64,000 nt of DNA, taken from the NCBI RefSeq assembly GCF_036588685.1, contig NC_086378.1, positions 78,075,127-78,139,126 of the forward strand. The letters are read 5' to 3'. Every line of letters begins with the position of its first letter. Position 1 is the stretch's first letter. This DNA comes from Mytilus trossulus. Lineage: Eukaryota; Mollusca; Bivalvia; Mytilida; Mytilidae. The position numbers were made by a program, and so were the translations under genes. This document shows, in pieces, positions 35,531 to 47,693 of the stretch. The notes under the pieces were generated by a model that made no database searches, was not told where the DNA came from, and saw only the letters and a list, made by a program, of their open reading frames with translations.

Positions 35531-36169
35531 ACATCCTTTACCCAATAATGCTTTATTTTGCCCTATAAATGTTTTGATTCGGATCACGGTACGGAGCTAT
35601 TAGTTTCAGTTGACATACACCCCATCCTGAAATAGTTTATTATTATAAAAGATTGGTTGCTCTATGATGCGGCTGAAATAAAGCAACATATATTGTCTTA
35701 AATGAGATAAAGAAGTAGACTTTACTCGTCTCAGGATCACACATCAAATGCCGGAAAATTCACTATGCATATTACAGTTCCGATCAACTCATTAACTCAT
35801 CTCCGTTTAACTATGCATATATTGCTCACTGAAATTCAATATTGGAATATCAGTTATAAATATGTGTTTATTTGATCTGAACAATGTTTTTATAAATGCA
35901 TTATCTGTATTTTGTAAATTTTGCGAATCTAGAGTCGTGTCTATTTGTAAATGTTTTACTTTTCAGTCCCTTTTCAACAACTAAATTCATTTTTTTAAAA
36001 GCATGGGTTTTAACATCAATCAATATCTTAAAATACCACATTTCCAAAACTAAATCAACAACAACATGCACACACATTACTTTAACTTAGGATACAGCGA
36101 AACAGTACTTAGCTTTTTAGAAAGCTCAAACTTGTACAGGATAAATTCATGAGGTTAAAAGGTATGCAC

Positions 36170-36840
36170 TCTGCATGTTGTCAGTCAAATGACTATTCTA
36201 ATGTTAAAACATATTTTACAACACACCATCGATAACTGAAAGTGCTGTTGATAAAAAAAAATATTACCCGTTCATCCGCTACACCACCTTAACTTTAATG
36301 CTTTAAAATATGTCTGCAGTGTTAGATTTGTTGAAATATGAACTTTATATGTATCAACTGTTCGCAGTAATAACAGATTCCTCGGAATTGTGTTCAAATC
36401 ATTTTAATAACATACACGAATTAGTGTTTTTGAAGAAACTTCAGACTGCTTGTTTTTAAATGCTACTTATTGTACTCTTCTTTCAGTTCTTTCAAAAGAG
36501 GGTTCACTATTTGAAATTTAAGGATGTAAACGAACCGGAACAATTGAATAGCTTCAAATACATAAACATAATGTAAAGGGAAGAAAAATGAAAAGTGTTT
36601 ACAGTTTTGCAAATGAAAACAGACGTAAATTACTATCCATCATTTTTTTGTTTTGTTAAATACTTGGTGTTTAGCCGATTACTGACGTTAAGTTTACCAA
36701 ATTGTGATCTTTCAAAAGAATTATCTGGATCCCAACGCCCGGAAGGGTATGATTGTCGCCTACTTTTTTTCCTTATAATTTATATGAAAACCCTGTCGAG
36801 CGGTCCTCCATTTCCGATCGGACTAACAGTTGCTGTAGCA
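36170..36840. repeat. Cluster-duplication block upstream of gene C
   Basis: Homologous to 46115-46800 (gene D) and 58463-58990 (gene E), and partly to 18290-18430 (gene B side). Shared words: TTAGTGTTTTTGAAGAAACT, ACGTTAAGTTTACCAAATTG and TTTATATGAAAACCCTG, the last just before the flanks diverge. This is duplicated spacer, not a gene; the 83-codon ORF here is not preserved in the other copies. Confidence 0.7.
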
Positions 36841-37061
36841 GATTAACAGATCAAAGGATACATGATTCTATGTTCAATGTACAACTGAAATTGTCATGAT
36901 TGTTTGAACTACGCAGGAACTTCGAATAAGATATTGTCAATAAGAATACTAACATCATATAGAAACCAAATGTCAATTTTTAGTGAATGTTAAAATTTTA
37001 TTATATCTTTAATTCAAATTGTTGCGTAAAAAAGAAAATGCCTATTTGAATGATGCAAAAA

Positions 37062-37201
37062 GTATTTCATGTCGTTTCGGGTCGCCAACACCATTGTAAT
37101 GCTAACGTAAAATAGAAAATATAAGATATCAGGAAGTAGACAAATTTGTTTTTGTAAAACATATAGAATCCATTTTATACGACAAACATTTATAAATAAA
37201 G
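37062..37201 (+). promoter_or_regulatory. Conserved leader module of gene C
   Basis: Contains TAACGTAA (37103-37110), one base from the gene A palindrome, and CAGGAAGTAG (37130-37139) at the same 27-bp offset. TTATACGACAAACATT is followed by the donor AAAG|GTAAGTC (exon edge 37201). If spliced to the exon at 37640, the codon order immediately before the ATG includes an in-frame TAA, so the ATG at 37641 would be the true start. Confidence 0.6.
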
Positions 37202-37640
37202 GTAAGTCATCTGTCTTCAATGATTGAAATATCAAAATGTATCAAAACGAGATTTGAAATACAGACTTCATATTTGTTCATATTTCTCTTTCTTGATACA
37301 ATGTTATAAAATTGGCCTAATTTTAAAACTGAATTTAATATCAAAATATAAACTTGATTTTTTCTCGATCATATGACAAAAAAAATCAGAATTGTTCAGC
37401 TTTGTATGATCTTTACGCTAACAGTATATCAGTAAAGTGTGTTTTGTCTATCAGTTTAAATAAATTCATATAAATAGATAAGAGTGTTTACCTTAGTAAC
37501 ATAATATGATATAGATTTTTTTTGTTACATGCAGTGTAATAAATAGGTTTCCCACAACACATGTATGACAAATACGAGATACTGAATATGTAAATAAATT
37601 ATAATCTTGAATTGAGCACAGTTTAATTTGTTATTTCAGA

Positions 37641-40600
37641 ATGGTAGATACAGTGTCACTAGCTGTGTAAGTATGGAAACGAAAAATAAAACGGTATTTC
37701 ACATCAAAAGTTTGTACACATTCGAAAACAGACAGACCAAGGATTAGAAATCTTAATTCGAGTGTAAAATGTAAAATCACAAAAATAGCAGAACTCTGAT
37801 GAAATTCAAAATTTTATCAAATGGCAAAATCAAAAGCTCAAACACATCAAACGAATGGATACAAACTGTCATTCATATTCCTTAATTTGTACAGGCAATT
37901 CGTAAGTAGAATGGGTGATTTAATCTAGTTTTATAGGTAGCTAAACCTCTCACTTGTATGACATACGCAGAAATTCCATTTTTTTTTACAACGATGTATG
38001 AATAAAAAAACCAGACATAATTATATATAAAAATGTTAAAAAAAAAGAGGCACATCAGTCAAAATTGTATTATTATCTTAATCACTATAAAAACACTGAT
38101 GACTACAGGCAAATGAGAATACAAGATGAAATATCAAAATAATCGCAATCAGCTTTTCCCAAGACGAACAATTGCTTGGAGTCAATTCAAAATCGGAACG
38201 TGTTGGAGCATCAAACCACACAAGATATAAACAAATACCGTCACAGGTTAACTTTAATCGACGGATTGGCAACCTAAGATTAAGGATGTTCGTTTCTCTT
38301 GGTTTGTTTTTTTAAGATATTCGGAATCATCTGGTTTTATCCATGCAAGACATGTTGCTCGCTAACCCCTGCTTTTCTTTTCATCCTTCTATAACATTTA
38401 GTTTAATAATAATATTTGAAAATGCTTTAAAATTCTTGTTATTTTTTTCATTTAAAAAAAAAATGGATGCCACTGTAAAATGTATGAAAATTGTAGAAAG
38501 ATTTATTTACCGTCAAATTTTCAATGGCTAATATCTTGGAGACAAGCACACACACCCTACACTTGATTCTTGTTTTTTTCAATTTCTTTATTTACAAACT
38601 ACCAATTTTGAACAGTCTTTTAAACATCTAGTTAATTTCAAAAAGAGCAGCGAACATTCTTAAGCGCATTTACATTGATAGCAACTGAAAATTAGGAATT
38701 GAAATTTATTATGTGATTAACGACAATACTTTTTAAATGTCATAATAAATAAAAATTTAAACAAACTCATTTTCAAATTAGACTTAATAATAATCGTTGC
38801 TAGGCCTAATAAAAAAAGTTATGTGCTTCCTATTAGTGCTTCCTATTACAGTACCCACCCTTTTGTCAATACAATATTTTTAATATAAAGGCAACACGCT
38901 TAGGACAAAAGGTTTTTGTAACCTTTTTTGGTTAACAAAAGAATCAATAATCACTAAAAATTTCTAATATTTAGGTTTAAGTAATTACATGCAAAACACG
39001 GGATTTTATCTAATAATGCCAAAGTTAAATGGTTTCCATGGAAACCAGAAGAAAAATATGTTTTCTCTTATTTGTTAAAAGGGACCGAAGTTATTGCATT
39101 TTTAATAATGAATGTTCATGCGTAGCCATGTATTTTTGGTCCTTACAGAGAATTGGTGTTAACATTGATCCTAACAAGAAATCGTTAAATTCCTCTTCTT
39201 GAATTCATAAACATGAAGAAAATTTATTAATTTATGTATAAGAATTTTGTTTAGAAACAAATTTAGCAAAATGCAGGGAATGTATACTGTAATGTATACT
39301 GTGGTATGACCCGCCACTCAAAAATTCTGGATTGTTGAACCCATTGGTAGCCTTCGGCTGTTTTCTGCTATTTAAAATTCACGTAACGCAGAACGTTCTA
39401 TCGTTTATGATTTTTCATATTTGCCTGTAATATTATTGACGTTTAAAATCACTTAAATTTTACACAAAATCCAAACCGGAGTTATATTTTTATCTACGGA
39501 ACTAATTCTTTATGCAATTAGCTTTAGCGTAATAAGAACATAAATTATGTAGTGGTGAAATAATATAAATTTGAGAATGCATATGGTGTCAAAGAGAAAG
39601 CAACCCCTAACAAACAGCAGAAAACAGCCGAATGCTACCAATGGGTTCAACAAAGAGAGAAAATCTCACATAGGAGGCGTGCGTCAACTGGCTTCTTTTC
39701 AAACTGGTTCAAAAATGCGGTTTGATTATACAGTTGTTTTGATTTCTAAAACCTCCCTCTTTACATCTAGCCAATGTAGAATAAACAAACACACATCAAA
39801 GCGCACAGTACAACTCAGTTTAAAAGAAAGTCAAAATAGGTAACAAAAGAAACTAGTAGGCAAAATGACGAAAATACACAAATTAACAAGGGACTACTAT
39901 CAATTACTGAAATGCCGGCTTCAGACCTCAATTAAACTGATCGACATATTATGAAAATCTAGCAAAAAACAGTTAACTCTATGAAGTGTAACATTTGTTT
40001 TCAGGATACTTCCTGTAGTGATATTCTTAAAGGTAATGATCTGGGTAGCTATTTGTTGTAGACGTTCAGATAGATACAGAAATTCATGTGATAATCAAGG
40101 AATAGTTATAGTCCATCCGACCTCATTTGTTCAACGAACATTAGTAAGTGTATAGTTTATAAATTGAAATTGTAATTAAAACATTTAACATGAACTAATT
40201 TATAGGGCAATTTTCAATATAAAGAGTTATCAAAAGTACCAGGATTATAATTTTATACGCCAGACGCGCGTTTCGTCTACATAAGACTCATCAGTGACGC
40301 TCAGATCAAAAACCTACTACAATACATAAATTTATCAACAGAGCGTAACACAAATTAGAATACACAATTAAGAATGTCAAAATGTTAATGTTGGTAAAAA
40401 ACGTAATAAATTCTCTATCAAAACTTTCTTGATAATAAAAGTTTGCCAAGTTCTTCAACTTTACGTTCTAAAATGAATATACTTTATTTATAAAATATTC
40501 CTTTTATTGTGTTATACTAAGAAACAATTGGTAATTTAAACCATTAAGAAATTTCAATACAATATGCATGTAATGAACTTTTTCCCCCTCCCAAAAAATA

Positions 40601-41953
40601 GTGCTATAAACTTTTATATTTCAATAATACTTCTGTAAAAAAATCTCTTTTGTTAAAAACCGTTAATGCGTGTATGCTCTTGAATGTTAATTCGGCATAA
40701 ATGTGAGAATATATGAATTCAATAAAAAGAAGGCATGTTGAAATATTGTTTTAGCCTTTCAAATATAAAATCCTAATGATCTAAGACACAGATTCCTTAT
40801 AGGAATTATCGACATGACAAATATGAAACAATTCATTTGCGAAAACTAAGAACCTTATTGTAAACTAAACAATTAACGAAACACGTATATGACAGACATA
40901 AACATAAGAATACTCTACATAGAAAATGTCAAAGTAACATATACTTTTTATATGCAGTATGTTCAAGAACAGTTCTATATTCTTTGGTGATTAACTCTTT
41001 AAGTTTCAAATCACTACAACCATATATGAATCATGCATTTGTTATTATCTATAATTTGCATTGAGCTAGCTGTCAGTATCTTTGAGGACTCTCACAGCTG
41101 TACCGTTGGTTTTTGTTGTTGGGATGTACAAGTACCAGGCCACTCTGTGTTTCTGTTCGATGTTTTGCTATATGTAGCCATCAGATGAGTTAAGCCTTTT
41201 TCAACTGATTTTTATAGTGTTATTTATGTTATACTGTTACATCACTGTAAAGGCACCCGCTAACATGTTGGACCCCGTCATATGCTCTATGTATGTGCCT
41301 GTCCCAATCAGGAGTCAGTGGTCGTGATATATCACTGTGTTGCCTATTTTTTGCGTTCATTATTTTCTGCATAATTCAGCTGTTAGTTTTTGGGTTTGAA
41401 TTTTTTTTAAAAATTAGGAATGAAAAAAACCCAAAACAATAGACACTGCTTCCTCCTCTTCATTTTAAGACTTGTACCTCGAATTTGACACAAACAGTCA
41501 TCCCAGTACCAGAATCTATGACAAAGGAGACAGTTCTAGTTTTGAAATTATCAATTTTCCCCACTTTAGTACATGTAGTAGCAATATACCGATATAGAAA
41601 ATTATGCACAATCCCTGAAAAATCAGGGATTCTACATAATCCCTGATTACACAAATTCACTGTCACATACATAGGCTTTTGAAATACATTTCAAGTTAAA
41701 AAATTAAATAAAACATAATATTTGTACTGTTTCAATTGTGAGTTATACATATGTTTTTTTTTATCAGATTCATGGGCCAGATGACAATGGTGTCACTGGT
41801 ATAGAAAATCCTGGATATATGCAACAGCCTCCACCGTACACTGAAATTACAGGTCCAAACTCAACACAATCATCAGCACCACCAGCAAACGTCCAAGTCA
41901 TCAAAGCCCCGGGCTATACAGAACAATATAATCGGAATACACCGGGTTATTAG
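37641..41953 (+). CDS. Gene C: micro-membrane protein with NPGY and PPPY tail
   Basis: Exons 37640-37666 (ATG 37641), 40005-40143 and 41768-41953 (TAG), with TTATTTCAG|, |GTAAGTATG, GTTTTCAG|, |GTAAGTGTA and TTTATCAG| sites, join in frame to about 116 residues. MVDTVSLA precedes a helix with Lys18 and Trp22 and an ICCRRSDRYR basic/cysteine boundary. The juxtamembrane exon is the long 139-nt form shared with gene B. The tail has DDNGVTGIENPGYM (NPxY at 69-72), then QQPPPYTEI (PPxY, a WW-domain ligand type in other proteins, overlapping a Y-x-x-I sorting type), and ends in NTPGY. It has the shortest leader-to-ATG distance of the cluster (about 440 bp). It is the best-formed complete gene here: leader, three exons and all splice sites are intact. 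Partner and role are unknown. Confidence 0.75.
38281..39720. repeat. Insertion in gene C intron, absent from gene B intron
   Basis: Sequence shared with gene B's intron (about 22480-22740) stops near 38280 and resumes near 39745 (ACATCTAGCCAATGTAGAAT). The inserted stretch starts TTAAGGATGTTCGTTTCTC, a beginning I associate with mussel repeats, and includes the foldback at 39334-39651. ORFs in it are not supported. Confidence 0.5.
39334..39651. repeat. Foldback with 36-bp inverted arms
   Basis: GTTGAACCCATTGGTAGCCT (39334 onward, arm to 39369) is matched by AGCATTCGGC-type complement ending at 39651 (right arm 39616-39651), with one mismatch in 36. The spacer is about 246 bp. This is a MITE-like or foldback element; the 90-codon ORF across the right arm is a shadow. 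Confidence 0.7.
40236..40312. repeat. CGCGCGTTTCGTCTAC element, short copy
   Basis: TACCAGGATTATAATTTTAT, CGCCAGACGCGCGTTTCGTC and ATCAGTGACGCTCAGATCAA, then an abrupt end. It lies 93 bp after the membrane exon of gene C. Confidence 0.75.
40313..41767. other. Last intron of gene C, remainder
   Basis: A/T-rich. It shares stretches with gene B's corresponding intron (for example about 25475-25760 and 26330-26560). A near-palindrome at 41609-41644 (AATCCCTGA...TCAGGGATT) is echoed near 30366-30395. No gene is recognised. Confidence 0.35.
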
Positions 41954-42649
41954 TGCATTTGAGTCAATATGACTATTTTTGTAAATGCTTACCATGCCAC
42001 TAACCTGAATTCAATTGTATATCATATTTGAACGAGTTCATGTTATCAGAAGCCAAACAAATGTACTATTCAAGACTTTTGTATTCTGTAAATCAATTTA
42101 AATATGACAGTACACAGTCGACAGTTTCTACAAAAAGATATTTATGCTACTTTTTTTGTAGTGATCAGCATGTAAATTGATAATTGACTCTTTAGAAATA
42201 GAAATGCTTTAGAGACAACATTCAATGTATTCAGGTTAAATACATTTTATCAAAACTTTGTAAACAGAGCAAAGAAAGACAGTTTTACAAATCAATTTTG
42301 ATTGCAGATTGAATAAGCAATGTACAAATAATACTTTAGGATTAAGACTTTTTATACCCACATAAATCGCAGTCTTGCTACTTATTGACTTTATTGTCAT
42401 ACATTTTCAAAATAGCCTTATTTAAACATTAATCCTTACTTTATGATATATTAAACATCATCACGATAGTTGAGTGTACAGGAACCAGGACCTTACGGTT
42501 GAAAACGACAGCATTGTTTTAAACAACATACATGTGGATTAAAATTAAAATTGATTTGTGTATAAAAGCAAACTTCCTATATGCCAACCAATATCACTCT
42601 GTTAGAATTTAAGGAAAAGTACTATTGAGGTTGTGATTTTTTCAAATTA

Positions 42650-42910
42650 GATAGCAACGGTAAACAAGCTTACCACATGTGGAGCAGGATCTGCTTACCC
42701 TTTCGGAGCACCTGATATCGCCAAAAGGTTTTGCTTGGGTTCGTGTTGCTTAGTCTCTTGTTTCTTATGTTGTGTTTTGTGTTCTATTATTTGTCTGTTT
42801 GTGTTTTACTTTGTTGTCCATGGCGTTGTCAGTTTATTTTTGATATTTCAGTTTGACGGTCATACTGGCATCTCTCGCCCCTCTTTTGCAATTGTTTACA
42901 AACAATTGTC
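42650..42910 (+). repeat. Retroelement 3' UTR fragment, plus orientation
   Basis: CACATGTGGAGCAGGATCTG, ACCCTTTCGGAGCACCTGAT and TTGTCCATGGCGTTGTCAGT belong to the same 3' UTR family as 9050-9330 (inverted). The 63-codon ORF in it is not a gene. Confidence 0.6.
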
Positions 42911-43119
42911 AATATATTTATTTTAGAATTTTGACCTTTGTCTATTATATTCATCTAGTAATATGATGCCTCAAGAAAAGATGCTTTAAGTATGTCTTCC
43001 TCTTTTTTTCAATTTTTGCGAGATATTCGAAGTTCTCTATTTTTTTTCTTTGAAGTGACATAAAAAACATTTTGACCTCTAACTCTTCATATTTTATATC
43101 TTGATTATTACCAATGTTA

Positions 43120-45235
43120 TTCAACTGATCAGGCGGAGCTTTCGTTGTAATTCTATTTGAAGATGTATGTGATAAGGATGATTTCGTTATAATTATTACT
43201 TATTTTTAATCACCAATCAGTTTCATCAAAGGAATTTACATAAAGGAGCGATAAGTTTACAAGGATCATTTCTAAATTTCCGGGCACGGTTAACAACAAT
43301 TTCGTAAAAATGAGGATGTGCTGTCCCGTTTAAAATAAGTTTTCTACTGTTACAACCAAATTTCAAAACCAAATCTTTATATCTATGGTAAATTTCGTAA
43401 AGGTTTTAAGTAATTTATGGAAACGATATCCCAACGATATTTAATAATTTACCAGTAATACATAGACTGCATTCTTTAAAATCAAAAATGTCACAACATA
43501 CATGGGCATAACGAACGAGCTGTGAAATATAAACGCCGTAAGAATATGCCAAGGAACACCACCATCTTAAAATTAAAAATTAACAATAGGGAACGAAAAA
43601 TCGTCCCTTTTGTCGTAAATTTTAGTATGGAGTTTACCGTTTAAAACATATGCATCTAAATAAAGGACATTTATTACCGTATAAATTAGATATATTTAAA
43701 GTCAGTCCATTGGGATAAATTTCAGCAGTAAATTGTGGAAATGTTTGATTATCTAACGAAAAGATATCATCAAAATAACGGTAAGTGTTGTTGAAATTAT
43801 CAATTAAATGCAAATTGAGTTTACTGAGTTTAGTCATAAACTGTGATTCGTAACAGTACAAAAACCAAGTCTGCTATTAAAGGGGCATAATTAGTGCCCA
43901 TGGGGATACCCACAACCTGTCGATAAACTTTATTGCAGAAACGTATATAAATATTATCAAGGAGTAAATTAACCGTTTCAATCATCTTATCACTCCTCCA
44001 GTCAGTATATCTAGCGTATTTACCTTTCTCATTAGAGAAGAAGGCTTTAAATGAATTGCAGCAAATATATTTTCATTCAGCTTTACCATACGACCATTCA
44101 ATTAAATAGGAAATTTTTTGTTTAATAAGATAGTGTGGAAGTGTAGTGTAAAGAGGAGAAAATCAAAAATGTCAACAGAATGAAAAGGACCACCAAAAGC
44201 ACGTAATTAATCTAAAACATCTAAAGATTTTTTTACACACCAAAACTTGTTTATACCTCTATGTTCATATATTTTATTACAATAGTTTACGATAACCTCT
44301 TTAATAGTAAATGATGAACTTGATAAAAGCACTGAAAGATTAGTTATAGAACACTAACTAGATGTCGAGATAAAACGATATTTAAATGTTTTTTTGTGTA
44401 GTTTAGGTAGCCAATACATTGTCGGGACCTTCAAATTTTCAGAAGAAGCTTTAAGCTTTGATGTGGTTGTGATATGTTTGTTTACTATATGAATCTCTGT
44501 GGAGCGGATGGACTTGAAAGTTAATGAATTTAAAATTTACTTCATTCTTAAGAACGTCCGTGTAGTATATAAAGGCAACATTAGTATACCACTGTTCAAA
44601 ACTCATAAATCTATGGACAAAAAACAAAATCGGGGTATCAAACTAAAACCGAGGGAAACGCATTAAATATAAGAGGAGAACAACGACATAACACCGAAAC
44701 GTAACACATACAGAAACGGACCAGGCATCAGACAAAACACCACGAGAATAACAAATATAACATGAAAACCAAATACACGAATTTACGACATACCACTACC
44801 ACATTATTGGCTGCTTTGTCGGCCGGTACAAACACAAACCGCTTTGAAAGTTCTTGAAGAATATTTCTTATTCTGGAAATAGGTGTATTATGTACTGTAT
44901 TGTTTATTTCTAAATTATTTTGAAAATGTGATATTTCTCTTATCTACCACATTCATACATTTATTCAAATAAGAATCAAGAGATTTTTTACCAGATTTTC
45001 CCCGTTTACACCACTTTTTACAAAAAGAGGAAAGATCATTTTTGGTGACTTGACGACACTCTTTCCAATCTATTTTAGATTGACGGCGATATTTTGGTCC
45101 TTTTTTTAAAAAGTTTCTAACCTCTCTGTCTTGAACGATATTGAGATTCCCTGTAATAATATGACCACAAGGAACATAAACAGACTTCGACGATTCACAG
45201 TTTAAAGTTAAGGAAGTATTATTATCTATATTCAC
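43120..45235 (-). pseudogene. Penelope-like reverse transcriptase, multiply broken
   Basis: Read from 45235 downward, successive blocks fit one retroelement protein. 45235-44915 has a VPCGHIITGNLNI-type region with KKGPKYR. About 44880-44810 has FVFVPADKAANNVVVV. About 44480-44400 has LPTMYWLPKLHK. About 43920-43875 has VVGIPMGTNYAPL. 43861-43634 has the catalytic YFDD (near 43764-43777) followed by SLDN. About 43480-43130 is a GKLL...KDLVLKFG C-terminal region. The YWLPKLHK plus GIPMG plus YFDD set is of Penelope-like type; I see no GIY-YIG nuclease. Stops, frameshifts and an inserted repeat (44590-44790) make it non-functional. It does not belong to the gene cluster. Confidence 0.7.
44590..44790. 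repeat. Repeat inserted in the reverse-transcriptase remnant
   Basis: AAACTCATAAATCTATGGAC, GGGGTATCAAACTAAAACCG, ACATAACACCGAAACGTAAC and CACGAGAATAACAAATATAA interrupt the minus-strand coding blocks, which resume on either side. The word order is that of a dispersed repeat; no ORF. Confidence 0.55.
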
Positions 45236-45599
45236 GTCTGATGTTACCGACGTATAATTAAAAATTAAACTTCTGCTGTGTTTTTTGTAAGTGTATGAAA
45301 TTATATGCCTTTTTTGCTTTTTAGGTTTTGCAATGCATAAATTTCTTGTTCTATAATTTTTTTGAAGTTTTATGGGGGAGGTTTAAAGGTTTGCATTTTA
45401 AATGTTGTAGGTTGCATTTCTGTAAATACTGACAATGGAATTTCCCATAGGAACTCCTTTTTTTCGACTGAAATGTTCCACTTTCACCTTGAATTTAAAA
45501 AAAGTCATATTCTAGACAATAACATTCAAAACCAAGCAGTCAACAAAGACTCACAAAACCTTAGCAAATTTACATCAACAGTCATAAATAATAAATAAG

Positions 45600-45965
45600 A
45601 AAAAACTCGAACTCCACTAAAAACCGGGGTGAAATCAGGTGCTACGGAAGGGTACGCATTTCCTGCACCGTATACGGCATCCGTCGTGTTATTTCTCTGT
45701 ACAGTAAAGTAAAGATGAAAGGTTATTATGACTGAGAAAGAATATCAGATATGATTTCTTACACACTTTTGTCATAATGGCCAATCAGCTCATGATTGTG
45801 ACCGTAAAATTTCTTTAGCGATGATTTTAATTTGATTGATTCATAGCCCTGTCTTAGCAATTTTGGAGAAAGCAGTATTCCTCGTTCAACAAAATCAACT
45901 ACCTTTGAGTAACGTATCACTTGAGACACATATACTAGAATTGATAGTACATATGCACTAAACAC
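45600..45965 (-). pseudogene. Second retroelement C-terminal fragment
   Basis: The minus-strand frame 45965-45759 reads a YVSQVIRYSKVVDFVERG block, then LLSPKLLRQGYE and a basic LKSSLKKFYGHNHELIGHYD-type block. It is the same region as at 9330-9660, but less broken. 45600-45700 (CTCCACTAAAAACCGGGGTG, CGGAAGGGTACGCATTTCCT) is its 3' UTR. It is 5'-truncated and has no polymerase. Confidence 0.6.
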
Positions 45966-46114
45966 AAATTCAAAGGTAAAAATATAGGGCTGTGCGGCAA
46001 ATTTTTTGAACGTTTATATGCTTCGAACTTCTAACAGATTAAACTAACACTGAATTTATTAACTATTTATACCTTGACTGTAATATTACCTAAGAGAAAC
46101 AGCTGTATTTACAA

Positions 46115-46800
46115 AGTGCAACCTGTAGATCAAATGACTATTCTAAGGTTTGAAACATACTAAACATTACACTATCGAAAACTGAAAGTTCTATTATTAA
46201 AAAATAATACCTTTTCATCCGCACATTAACTAAAGTTTAATGCTTTAAAAATATGTCTGCAGTGTCAGATATGTTGAAATATGAACTTTAAATTTATTAA
46301 CTGGTGAGCGTAATAATAGCTTTGTCGGAATTGTTTTTCAGATCGTTCAAATAACACGCGATTTAGTGTTTTTGAAGAAACTACACAATTCTACTTTTAA
46401 AAAAAATTATAACTTGCGCGCACACGTATAGTATGTCTATCTGTTTTTTATATTTTTATTCAAAATAGGGTCTCATACTCGAAATTAAAGGATGTGAATT
46501 AAACGGGACAATTGAATTGCTATTACAAAAAAAAAAGACTAAAGCATAATGTAAAGGGTAGACGATGATTGTTTTTTTTACAATTTTGCAAATGGAAACA
46601 GAGGTAAATTACTATCTGTCATTTTTACTTTTGTTAATACTTAGTGTCTAGCCAATTACAGACGTTCAGTTAACCAAATTGTGATCTTTCAAAGCATTTG
46701 TCCTGATCCCAATGCCCTGATGGGTATAATTCTCGTCTACCCCCTTCCTTATGATTTATATGAAAACCCTGCAATACTGTCTTCGATTTCGGATCGGACT
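46115..46800. repeat. Cluster-duplication block upstream of gene D
   Basis: Homologue of 36170-36840 and 58463-58990, with TTAGTGTTTTTGAAGAAACT, ATATGTCTGCAGTGTCAGAT and TTATATGAAAACCCTGC. It ends where a dispersed element (46815) begins. Confidence 0.7.
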
Positions 46801-46814
46801 AATAAGTTATCATA

Positions 46815-47640
46815 AAGTATCATGACTATAATTTAATACGCCGACGCGCGTTTTGTCTACATAAGACTCATCAGTGACGCTCAAATCGAAATAGTTATAA
46901 AGACAAACAATTACAAAGCTGAAGAGCCTTGAGAACCAAAAATCATGAAAAGTTGTGCCAAAAACGGCTATAGTAATGTATAGTGGGATAAGAAAATCCT
47001 TAGTTTATCGAAAAAGCAAAGTTTGTAACAGTAAATTTATAAAAATGACCATGTAATTGATATACATGTCAAAGACGAAGTTCTGATAACTGGGCTGGTG
47101 ATACTCTCGGCGACGAAACATACACCAGCACTGGCACTAACAGTGATGCAGTATAATTACTGACCAGAAGGTAAATGATTAATTTTTCCATGTACAGTTG
47201 CTGACTACTGGGATTGTAATACCCTCTGGGACGAAATCTCCACCAGCAGTAGCATCGAACCAGTGATGTAAATAGTTACGAAAGGTACCAGGATTATAAT
47301 TAAGTACGCCGATTCGCGTTTCGTCTACACAAGACTCATCAGTGACGCTCACATCCAAAACAGTTATAAAGCCAAACAAGTACAAAGTTGAAAGGCATCG
47401 ATGATCAAAAATTCCAAAAAAAAGTTGTGCCAAATACGGTTATGATAATCTTTTAGTGGGATAAAAAAAATCCTTAGTTTGAAAAAAATGTGTTGAAACA
47501 GGACATTTATAAATATGACGATTTAATTGACATTCTTGTCAACACCGAAATGCTGACTACTGGGCTGGTGATACTCTCGGGGACGAAACGCCCACCAGCA
47601 GTGGCGCTTACATTGATGTAGTAGAATTACTGACCAAAAG
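46815..47640. repeat. Two CGCGCGTTTCGTCTAC elements in tandem
   Basis: Copies begin at 46815 (CGCCGACGCGCGTTTTGTCT) and 47284 (ACCAGGATTATAATTAAGTA, CGCCGATTCGCGTTTCGTCT). Each continues through ATCAGTGACGCTCA and AAGTTGTGCCAAA to a distal part with TGCTGACTACTGGGCTGGTG-type words (47086, 47203 and 47551). These are the most complete copies here, showing that the family is about 350-450 bp long. The 84-codon minus ORF is incidental. Confidence 0.75.
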
Positions 47641-47693
47641 GTACATGATTAATTTTTCAATGTACAGTTGTTAGAACTACACTCATCAAGCAC

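Noticed and set aside
36595-36846. 83-codon ORF upstream of gene C as a conserved exon
   Set aside because: The block is conserved at 46.6 kb and 58.8 kb, but the reading frame is broken in both, so it is duplicated spacer.
41738-41953. A 71-codon plus ORF as a stand-alone gene
   Set aside because: Its first ten codons lie in intron sequence. The acceptor at 41767 and homology with the other tail exons show that the real exon starts at 41768.
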